Source: Lysobacter sp. K5869
GTDB lineage: Bacteria; Pseudomonadota; Gammaproteobacteria; Xanthomonadales; Xanthomonadaceae
DNA: 64,000 nt
Assembly: GCF_018847975.1 (NCBI RefSeq)
Contig: NZ_CP072597.1
Span: forward strand, 248,001-312,000
Reading direction: 5' to 3'
Below the pieces are notes generated by a model. It was not told the origin of the DNA. It was given only the letters and a program-made list of their open reading frames with translations, and did no database searches. Of this stretch, positions 8,501-18,200 are shown in pieces (the stretch's first letter is position 1; every line of letters begins with the position of its first letter). A program made the position numbers and the translations under genes.

Positions 8501-9275
8501 CGGCTTCGCTCGGGGTGACCAGTTGCAGGCGGTTGGGATAGGTCTCGTCGAAGCTGCCGTCCTCGCCGTAAGCGCGGACGATGTACACCAGTTCGTCGCC
8601 GTTGCGCAGACGCAGGCCGGGATCGAGCTCGCCGTTCCATTCGGCCTCGCCGACCGCGGCGTTGGGCAGATCGACCCGGGCGATCGGCGCCGCCAGGTCG
8701 GTGTCGGTGGCGCGGAACAACAACACTTCGCTGCGTTTGATGAACGCGGAATAGTTGTTGTAGGTGTAGAACTTCACCGGCTTGACGACGCGGCCGTTCT
8801 CGAAGCCCAGCAGCGTCGGCGCCGAGACGGCCATGTGCGGCTGGCCGAGATTGGGATCCTCGGTCGCCCACACCACGCCGCCGCCGGGCAGTTGCAGCGA
8901 CCACTTGCCGACCGCGACGGCCCGGCCGGGCTTGGGCGCGCCCCTCCATTCGGAACGCGGCTGCTCGGCCTCGATGGTGACGCGGCGATCGGGCTGCAGG
9001 GCCTGCGAGCTCGATCGGTCGGTGGTGCCGACCGTCAACGGCTGGCGCCTGCCGCGCGTGCGCAACTCGAACAGCACGCCGTCGCCGTTGTCGCAGCCGT
9101 CGTCGCCGCACTTCAGCGGCGGCTCGGCGGCGGCCGGATCCGCCGCCCGCGGCGACGGCGACGCCGCGGCCGGGCCGGCGGCGACCGGCGCGGGCAGTTG
9201 CTGCGCGCCGGCGGCCGAGGAAAGACCGGCCAGGATGCCGATCAGGGTGTAGTCCAACAGTTTCATTTTCATCAT
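5502..9275 (-). CDS. Large outer-membrane beta-barrel protein, partner of the giant repeat protein
   Basis: 1,257 residues. Starts MMKMKLLDYTLIGILAGLSSA, a signal peptide with cleavage likely near GAQQ. A low-complexity Ala/Pro stretch and a periplasmic or surface part (about 40-480) with carbohydrate-binding-like beta strands follow. The C-terminal two thirds is a run of alternating polar/hydrophobic strands rich in Tyr, Trp and Arg (RFTDEATLSAEVRRV, GGKYAFGELSNVGAEVVHG and many similar) ending WFLNLVGSY, as in outer-membrane barrels. I see no TonB plug or TonB box. The start lies 8 bp after the stop of the giant gene with an AGGGG ribosome site, so both come from one transcript. A role in export, anchoring or display of the giant protein is inference. 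A second ATG 3 bp downstream is possible. Confidence 0.8.
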   Translation of the reverse strand: MMKMKLLDYTLIGILAGLSSAAGAQQLPAPVAAGPAAASPSPRAADPAAAEPPLKCGDDGCDNGDGVLFELRTRGRRQPLTVGTTDRSSSQALQPDRRVTIEAEQPRSEWRGAPKPGRAVAVGKWSLQLPGGGVVWATEDPNLGQPHMAVSAPTLLGFENGRVVKPVKFYTYNNYSAFIKRSEVLLFRATDTDLAAPIARVDLPNAAVGEAEWNGELDPGLRLRNGDELVYIVRAYGEDGSFDETYPNRLQLVTPSEAERGSRLLRDSVEKSQNTKFSVEEAEQRSQIDRVFGQDALRRQNIAVYGSRIRIQGRNIPDRESIKINGRSHPIDLERKFVAEYLVPVGQHRFDVEVGGGKAGASHRALDVDVTGKYLFAVALADVTAYKGSTRGSVETVANDKRLADDNLVVDGRLAFYLKGKYRGKYLVTAQADTQEREVGRLFNGFWDADPQDVFRRLDPDQYYPVYGDDSTTYRDVDTMGRLYLRADWDKNQALWGNFNTGLTGTEYAQYNRSLYGAALSWRSRRSTALGEPGTQLRVFGSQAQTAPGHTELLGTNGSLYYLKHGDLLPGSDKLAVEVRDRTTGRVQSRVELVRGADYEIDELQGRVLLTRRLDQITRQNAPSLTRDRPLDGFDQVLLADYEYVPTGFDPDDTTLGVRGKHWFGEHLAVGGTWIDENRSGEDYTLQGADLTLQAGRGTFLKVENSRTQATSAPIFYSDNGGLSFSELNAGLQDRRGRARSVEARANFKELGWTEGEWTASAWSRRVDKGYSISRYDTNEAVEERGVEVYGELTPAVRVFARYSEAERGKASLTQAQASAEWRFTDEATLSAEVRRVQEDRANGLDANGVLAAVQYKQRFGSKLELYGTVQKTVDDDHGRYAPNDSVALGGKYAFGELSNVGAEVVHGDRGDAVKLDAEYRLAPDHSIYGAYTYSTDTTDYDPLFDDRRNTGWTLGQRWRLSNQVNLYNESVFLKAPNESGLGHTFGMDFYPGEGWNLGFALTKSTLEREAALGTVERRGASLTGGRSSVDTQWQSKLEWRRDTGAERREQWTSTNRFLHKFDDSFRIAGRLNYSQTRDQLNAQAGAKFVEGNAGFAWRPFDTTRWAILGKYTYLYDVSSLGQVGPDIATYDQRTQVLAFEGVYNPNHRWEFAGKLARRVGEVRFGRQEGKWEDSTTTFAAVQARYRVHEVWHGLAEYRWLDVRDGGTRTGVLLGVDRDLGKNFRAGVGYNFTDYSDDLTNFDYDHRGWFLNLVGSY

Positions 9276-9283
9276 GGCGCCCC

Positions 9284-12200
9284 TTATTTCTCGCTCTTGC
9301 CGGCGGGGGCGTCCGGGTCGTTGCTTAGATCCACGCGCAGCGTCTTGCGCACCTCCGGGGAGGCATGGGCGACGATGGCGTCGTAGACCGCCTTCGTACG
9401 GCGCATGCCGAGCGCGATGTTGTAGGCGTCCGACGCGCGCTTGTCCGTGTGGCCGGTGATGACCACGCGGTGTCCCTTCAACTCCTCCAGCGCGGCGGCG
9501 ATCTTCGCCATCAGCGGCAGGTACTTGGGCTTGATCGTCGCCTTGTCGGTGTCGAACAGCACTTCGCCGAGCTTGGGCCATTCGGCGAAACCGACCACCA
9601 TCGTGCTGGGATCCTCGGCATCGGTGCGCACGCTGATCTGCAGGGCGGCGAGCAGTTCCGGCGTCAGCCCCGACTCCAGCGCCTTGCGCACCGCCAGAGC
9701 GCGATCCATCGCCAACGCTTCGCTTTCGCCGTTGGCGGTGATGACCACTTCGCCGCCGCCGTACTCGCGCACCTTGGCGGCCATGTTCTCCACCGCCGGC
9801 AGGTAGGCGGGTTTGACCACGGCGCTGCCGGCGTCGAAGAACACTTCGCCGATGCGCATTTCCACGTCTTCCTTGCCGCCCGGGATGTCGCCCGGCGGCA
9901 GCTTGACGCCGTAGTCGAAGCGCACCGGCACGCCCGGCGTCAGGCGCCGCACCAGCGGGTTGTCCGTGGTGAGCTTGCTGCCCGGCGGCACCGTGGTCGG
10001 ATCGAGCTTGAGGATGAAGTTGCGGCCGCGCTCCCACGGACCGCCGGCCACGCCTTCCAGGTGGTAGCGGCCGAACTGGTCGGTTTCGATCAGCAAGCCT
10101 TCCACCGAGGCCAGACGCACGCCCGGGATGCCGCGTTCGTCCACGCCGCGATTGCTCACGATGTAATCGACCTGATAGCCCGCTTCGGTCTTCGCCACCC
10201 GCCGCTCGACCTTCGGGTCGGCGCCGGTGAGGCCCTTGGCGGCGTCGCCGCCGCGTTCCACGCGGGTGTTGCCGGCCGCATCCATGCGCACGGTGACGCC
10301 CTGCGCGTTGGTCAACGCGAAGTCGTCGGTGAAGCTCGGCTCGCGCAGCGTCTGGCGGATCGTCACGGTGTGCGCGGCGACCGGATCGGCGTCCGACTGA
10401 CGGCCGGCGATGCGGCCCAACACGATGCCGTGCAGCATCGGCGAGCTCGCATCGGGCTCCGGCTTGGCGCCGTCGCCGCGATCGACCGTGGTCGAGTGGG
10501 CCACGTAGGCGTCCGGGGCGAAGCCGCCCTGCACGCGCAGGTCGGTCAGTTCGGCCGGATCCTGCCAGCGGTCTTCGTCGCGGTCGTCGAATACGGTGCC
10601 GATCAGCAGCGATTCGTCGAGCAACGGATCGGAGACCAGTTCGACGCTGGCGGTGGCGATGTTCGACCGCTTGCCGCCGTCCTCGGCGTAGGCGCTGTTG
10701 ATGTGCGTGCCCGGCCGCACCGCGGCGCCGACGCGCAGCAGGTAGACCACGCTGGCCGATTGGCCGACCGCGATGTCGATGCCGTCCACGCGCACCGGGT
10801 AGGTGCCGACCAAACGGCCCTGGTTGTCGCGGTCCGCCACTTGCACGCTGCCGTCCACCAGGGTGAAGCCCGCCGGCGGCGTGTCGGTCAGCGTCGCATC
10901 CACGGCGGGGTTGTCGCCGACGTTCTTGATGGTGACGGTGTAGCGCACCAGATCGCCGATCTTGACCCGCTGCGGACGCGCTTCCTTGCTGACCACCAAG
11001 TCGGTGGTCGGTTCGGGTTCGACCTGCATGATCGCGACGCCGGTGGCGGTCGCCGTGCCCGAGGCCTGGCCGCCGCTGCCGCCACCGCCGAGGCTGCCGT
11101 AGCTCGCCGTGACCGTGACCACATTGTTCAACGGCGCGCCGGCGTTGGCTTCCGCGCGGGTGATGGTGTGGGTGTAGGCCTCGCAATCGACGCTGGCGCC
11201 CGGCGCGAGTGTGGTCGCGCCGCACTTGAGCTGGGTCGGCGCGTAGTTCTGCAGCACGTCGTTGGTGCTCATGTCGTTGAGGGTGATGTTGCCGGTGTTG
11301 GTGATGCGCACCGCGTAGCGAATGACGTCGTCGACGTTGCCGACGTTCTTAGTGGCGTTGTCGACGCTCAGCGTCGCGACCTTGACGATGGCGATGGCCG
11401 GATGCGCCTGGATCGGCACGGTGATGGTCGGCTTGCAGGCCGCATCGGTCGCGCCGGCGGGGCACACGTTCGGCGTGGAGCTGGTCACGGTCGCGGTGTT
11501 GACGACGCCCGCGGCGTCCACATCGGCCTGGGTGACCTTGTAGGTGCCGGTCAGCACGCAGGTGCGGCCCGGATCCACGGTCGCGCAGGTGATGGTGTTC
11601 GGCGCGATCTTGGCGTCGGTCACGACTACGTCGGTGAGGGTGACGTTGCCGGTGTTGGTCGCCGTGATCGAATAGGTCAGCGTGTCGCCCACGCTGACTT
11701 GGCCGTTGCCGTCCTCGTCGGCGTTGCGGTCCATCGTCTTGACCGACTTCAGGCCCGGCGCCTGGACCACCGGCACTTCGTGCTTGGGGTTGCACTTGGG
11801 ATCGCTGGCGCCGGCGGTGCACGGCGACGGCACGCCCGAGGGCGTCTCCGCCGTCACGATCGCGGCGTTGCGCACGATGCCGGCGTTGGCGTCGGCCAGG
11901 GTGACCTTGTAAGTGCCCGTGAGCACGCAGGTCTGGCCCGGCGCGACGGTGGCGCAGGTGGTCGTGTTGGGCGCGATCTTGTTGTCGGTCACCTTGAGAT
12001 TGGTCAGCGCGACGTTTCCGGTGTTGGTCACCGTGATCGTGTAGGTCAGCGTGTCGCCGACGGTCACCGAGCCGCTGCCGTCTTCGTCGGCATTGGCGGA
12101 CAAGGCTTTGTCCGAACGCAGATCGGCGGTTCCCTGGACCGGGTGCGCGGTCGTGCAACTGGTGCAGGTCGGGGTCGGATCGCCGCCGCCGGTGCCCGCC

Positions 12201-15200
12201 ACGCTGTTGCCGACCGTGCCCGACGCGTTCGCGTCGACCTTGGTGGTGTAGGTCAGCGTGTAGGTGCCCGGTGCGGTGCCGGCCGGGAGCGTGCACACGA
12301 TCGGACCGCTGCCCGAACAGGTGTAGCTACCGGCGCTGGTCACCGAGCCGAACGTCTGCTGGCCCGACAGCGTGTCGGTCAGCGTATAGACCTCGGTCAA
12401 GGCGGCCGTGGTGATGGTGGTCGACAACGTGTAGGTGATCGTGTCGCCCGGGTTCACCGTCGTGCCCGTCGCCGGATTGGACGACTTGCTGCTGGTGATG
12501 TCGGGCAACGCCACGGTGTGGGTCGTGGTGCAATCCGTGCAGGTCGGGGTCGGATCACCACCACCGGTGCCGGCCACGCTGTTACCGACCGTGCCCGATG
12601 CGTTCGCATCGACCGTCGTCGTGTAGGTCAGCGTGTACGTGCCGGGCAGCGTGCCGCTGGGCAGCGTGCACGCGACGGGGCCAGTGCCCGAACAGGTGTA
12701 GCTACCGGCATTGGTCACCGAACCAAAGGTCTGACGACCCGCCAGCGTGTCGGTCAGGGTGTAATCGGCCGTCAGCGCGGCCGTCGTGATCGTCGTCGAC
12801 AGCGTGTAGGTGATCGTGTCGCCCGGATTCACCGTCGTGCCCGTCGCCGGGTTCGACGACTTGCTGCTGGTGATGTCCGGCAACGCCACGGTGTGGGTCG
12901 TGGTGCAGTCGGTGCAGGTCGGGGTCGGATCACCGCCGCCGGCGCCCGCCACGCTGTTGCCCACCGTGCCCGATGCGTTCGCATCGACCGTGGTCGTGTA
13001 AGTCAGCGTGTACGTGCCGGGCAGCGTGCCGCTCGGCAGCGTGCACACGACGGGGCCAGTGCCCGAACAGGTGTAGCTACCGGCATTGGTCACCGAACCA
13101 AAGGTCTGACGACCCGACAGGGTGTCGGTCAGCGTGTAATCGGCCGTCAGCGCGGCCGTGGCGATCGTCGTCGACAGCGTGTAAGTGATCGTGTCGCCCG
13201 GATTCACCGTCGTGCCCGTCGCCGGGTTCGACGACTTGCTGCTGGTGATGTCGGGCAACGCCACGGTGTGCGTGGTCGAACAATCCGTGCAGGTCGGGGT
13301 CGGATCGCCGCCGCCGGTGCCGGCCACGCTATTACCGACCGTGCCCGATGCGTTCGCATCGACCGTGGTCGTGTAGGTCAACGTGTAGGTGCCGGGCAGC
13401 GTGCCGCTCGGCAGCGTGCACACGACGGGGCCAGTGCCCGAACAGGTGTAGCTGCCCGCATTGGTCACCGAGCCGAACGTCTGACGGCCCGCCAGCGTGT
13501 CGGTCAGGGTGTAATCGGCCGTCAGAGCTGCGGTCGCAACCGTCGTCGACAGGGTGTAAGTGATCGTGTCGCCCGGGTTCACCGTCGCGCCGGTCGCCGG
13601 GTTCGACGACTTACTACTGGTGATGTCGGGCAACGCCACAGTGTGGGTCGTGGTGCAGTCGGTGCAGGTCGGGGTCGGATCGCCGCCGCCGGTGCCGGCC
13701 ACGCTGTTGCCCACCGTGCCCGACGCGCTCGCATCGACCGTCGTCGTGTAGGTCAGCGTGTAGGTGCCGGGCAAGGTCCCCAACGGCAACGTGCACACGA
13801 CCGGGCCGGTGCCCGAACAGGTGTAGCTGCCGGCATTGGTCACCGAACCAAAGGTCTGACGACCCGACAGGGTGTCGGTCAGCGTGTAATCGGCCGTCAG
13901 CGCGGCCGTCGCGATCGTGGTCGACAGCGTGTAGGTGATCGTGTCGCCCGGGTTCACCGTCGTGCCCGTCGCCGGATTGGACGACTTGCTGCTGGTGATG
14001 TCGGGCAACGCCACGGTGTGGGTCGTGGTGCAGTCGGTGCAGGTCGGGGTCGGATCGCCACCACCGGCGCCCGCCACGCTGTTGCCGACCGTACCCGACG
14101 CGTTCGCATCGACCGTGGTCGTGTAGGTCAGCGTGTACGTGCCCGGCAGCGTGCCGCTCGGCAAGGTGCACACCACCGGGCCGGTGCCCGAACAGGTGTA
14201 GCTGCCGGCGTTGGTCACCGAACCAAAGGTCTGACGACCCGACAGGGTGTCGGTCAGCGTGTAGACCTCGGTCAAGGCCGCGGTCGCAACCGTCGTCGAC
14301 AGCGTGTAGGTGATCGTGTCGCCCGGGTTCACCGTCGTGCCGGTCGCCGGGTTCGACGACTTGCTGCTGGTGATGTCCGGCAGCGCCACGGTGTGGGTGG
14401 TCGAACAATCGGTGCAGGTCGGGGTCGGATCGCCGCCGCCGGTGCCGGCCACGCTGTTGCCCACCGTGCCCGATGCGTTCGCATCGACCGTGGTCGTGTA
14501 GGTCAGCGTGTACGTGCCGGGCAGCGTGCCGCTGGGCAGCGTGCACACGACGGGGCCAGTGCCCGAACAGGTGTAGCTACCGGCATTGGTCACCGAGCCA
14601 AAGGTCTGACGACCCGCCAAGGTATCGGTCAGGGTGTAATCGGCCGTCAGCGCCGCCGTAGTGATGGTCGTCGACAGTGTGTAGGTGATCGTATCGCCCG
14701 GATTCACCGTCGCGCCGGTCGCCGGGTTGGACGACTTGCTGCTGGTGATGTCCGGCAACGCCACAGTGTGGGTCGTGGTGCAGTCGGTGCAGGTCGGCGT
14801 CGGATCGCCGCCGCCAGTGCCCGCCACGCTGTTGCCGACCGTGCCCGATGCGTTCGCGTCGACCGTGGTCGTGTAGGTCAGCGTGTACGTGCCGGGCAGC
14901 GTGCCGCTGGGCAGCGTGCACACCACCGGGCCAGTGCCCGAACAGGTGTAGCTACCGGCATTGGTCACCGAACCAAAGGTCTGACGACCCGACAGGGTGT
15001 CGGTCAGCGTGTAATCGGCCGTCAGAGCTGCGGTCGCAACCGTCGTCGACAGCGTGTAAGTGATCGTGTCGCCCGGATTCACCGTCGTGCCCGTCGCCGG
15101 ATTGGACGACTTGCTGCTGGTGATGTCGGGCAACGCCACGGTGTGGGTCGTGGTGCAATCCGTGCAGGTCGGGGTCGGATCACCACCACCGGTGCCGGCC

Positions 15201-18200
15201 ACGCTGTTGCCCACCGTGCCCGATGCGTTCGCATCGACCGTGGTCGTGTAGGTCAGCGTGTACGTGCCGGGCAGCGTGCCGCTGGGCAGCGTGCACACGA
15301 CGGGGCCAGTGCCCGAACAGGTGTAGCTACCGGCATTGGTCACCGAGCCAAAGGTCTGACGACCCGCCAAGGTATCGGTCAGGGTGTAATCGGCCGTCAG
15401 CGCCGCCGTAGTGATGGTCGTCGACAGTGTGTAGGTGATCGTATCGCCCGGATTCACCGTCGCGCCGGTCGCCGGGTTGGACGACTTGCTGCTGGTGATG
15501 TCCGGCAACGCCACAGTGTGGGTCGTGGTGCAGTCGGTGCAGGTCGGCGTCGGATCGCCGCCGCCAGTGCCCGCCACGCTGTTGCCGACCGTGCCCGATG
15601 CGTTCGCGTCGACCGTGGTCGTGTAGGTCAGCGTGTACGTGCCGGGCAGCGTGCCGCTGGGCAGCGTGCACACCACCGGGCCAGTGCCCGAACAGGTGTA
15701 GCTACCGGCATTGGTCACCGAACCAAAGGTCTGACGACCCGACAGGGTGTCGGTCAGCGTGTAATCGGCCGTCAGAGCTGCGGTCGCAACCGTCGTCGAC
15801 AGCGTGTAAGTGATCGTGTCGCCCGGATTCACCGTCGTGCCGGTCGCCGGGTTGGACGACTTGCTGCTGGTGATGTCCGGCAACGCCACAGTGTGGGTCG
15901 TGGTGCAGTCGGTGCAGGTCGGCGTCGGATCGCCGCCGCCAGTGCCCGCCACGCTGTTGCCCACCGTGCCCGATGCGTTCGCGTCGACCGTCGTCGTGTA
16001 GGTCAGCGTGTACGTGCCGGGCAGCGTGCCGCTGGGCAGCGTGCACACCACCGGGCCAGTGCCCGAACAGGTGTAGCTGCCGGCATTGGTCACCGAGCCG
16101 AACGTCTGACGACCCGACAAGGTGTCGGTCAGCGTGTAATCCGCTGTCAGCGCCGCCGTGGTGATCGTCGTCGACAGCGTGTAAGTGATCGTGTCGCCCG
16201 GGTTCACCGTCGCGCCCGTCGCCGGGTTGGACGACTTGCTGCTGGTGATGTCCGGCAGCGCCACGGTGTGGGTGGTCGAACAATCGGTGCAGGTCGGCGT
16301 CGGATCGCCGCCGCCGGTGCCGGCCACGCTGTTGCCGACCGTGCCCGACGCGTTCACGTCGACCGTGGTCGTGTAGGTCAGCGTGTACGTGCCCGGCAAG
16401 GTGCCGCTCGGCAGCGTGCACACGACGGGGCCAGTGCCCGAACAGGTGTAGCTGCCCGCATTCGTCACCGAACCAAAGGTCTGACGACCCGACAAGGTAT
16501 CGGTAAGGGTGTAGTCGGCCGTCAGAGCTGCGGTCGCAACCGTCGTCGACAGCGTGTAGGTGATCGTGTCGCCCGGGTTCACCGTCGTGCCCGTCGCCGG
16601 ATTGGACGACTTGCTGCTGGTGATGTCGGGCAACGCCACGGTGTGGGTCGTGGTGCAATCCGTGCAGGTCGGGGTCGGATCACCACCACCGGTGCCGGCC
16701 ACGCTGTTACCGACCGTGCCCGATGCGTTCGCATCGACCGTCGTCGTGTAGGTCAGCGTGTACGTGCCGGGCAGCGTGCCGCTGGGCAGCGTGCACGCGA
16801 CGGGGCCAGTGCCCGAACAGGTGTAGCTACCGGCATTGGTCACCGAACCAAAGGTCTGACGACCCGCCAGCGTGTCGGTCAGGGTGTAATCGGCCGTCAG
16901 CGCGGCCGTCGTGATCGTCGTCGACAGCGTGTAGGTGATCGTGTCGCCCGGGTTCACCGTCGTGCCCGTCGCCGGGTTGGACGACTTGCTGCTGGTGATG
17001 TCCGGCAACGCCACGGTGTGGGTCGTGGTGCAGTCGGTGCAGGTCGGGGTCGGATCGCCGCCGCCGGTGCCGGCCACACTGTTGCCGACCGTGCCCGATG
17101 CGTTCGCGTCGACCGTGGTCGTGTAGGTCAGCGTGTAGGTGCCGGGCAGCGTGCCGCTCGGCAAGGTGCACACCACCGGGCCAGTGCCCGAGCAGGTGTA
17201 GCTGCCGGCGTTGGTCACCGAACCAAAGGTCTGACGACCCGACAGGGTGTCGGTCAGCGTGTAATCGGTGGTCAGCGCGGCCGTGGCGATCGTCGTCGAC
17301 AGCGTGTAAGTGATCGTGTCGCCCGGGTTCACCGTCGTGCCCGTCGCCGGGTTCGACGACTTGCTGCTGGTGATGTCCGGCAACGCCACGGTGTGGGTCG
17401 TGGTGCAATCCGTGCAGGTCGGGGTCGGATCGCCGCCGCCGGTGCCGGCCACGCTGTTGCCGACCGTGCCCGATGCGTTCGCATCGACCGTGGTCGTGTA
17501 AGTCAGCGTGTACGTGCCCGGCAAGGTGCCGCTCGGCAACGTGCACACCACCGGGCCAGTGCCCGAACAGGTGTAGCTGCCGGCATTGGTCACCGAGCCG
17601 AACGTCTGGCGGCCCGACAGCGTGTCGGTCAGCGTGTAGACCTCGGTCAAGGCCGCGGTCGCCACGGTGGTCGACAGCGTGTAGGTGATCGTGTCGCCCG
17701 GATTCACCGTCGCGCCGGTCGCCGGGTTCGACGACTTGCTGCTGGTGATGTCCGGCAGCGACACCGTATGCGTGGTCGAACAATCGGTGCAGGTCGGGGT
17801 CGGATCGCCGCCGCCGGTGCCGGCCACGCTGTTGCCGACCGTGCCCGATGCGTTCGCATCGACCGTCGTCGTGTAGGTCAGCGTGTACGTGCCGGGCAGC
17901 GTGCCGCTGGGCAGCGTGCACGCGACGGGGCCAGTGCCCGAACAGGTGTAGCTACCGGCATTGGTCACCGAACCAAAGGTCTGACGACCCGCCAGCGTGT
18001 CGGTCAGGGTGTAATCGGCCGTCAGCGCGGCCGTCGTGATCGTCGTCGACAGCGTGTAGGTGATCGTGTCGCCCGGATTCACCGTCGCGCCGGTCGCCGG
18101 GTTCGACGACTTGCTGCTGGTGATGTCCGGCAACGCCACGGTGTGGGTCGTGGTGCAGTCGGTGCAGGTCGGGGTCGGATCACCGCCGCCGGCGCCCGCC

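Noticed and set aside
5409..9386. A 1,325-codon plus-strand open frame across the outer-membrane protein gene
   Set aside because: Low-complexity product with no family features; it exists only because GC-rich codon bias removes stops from the complementary frame.
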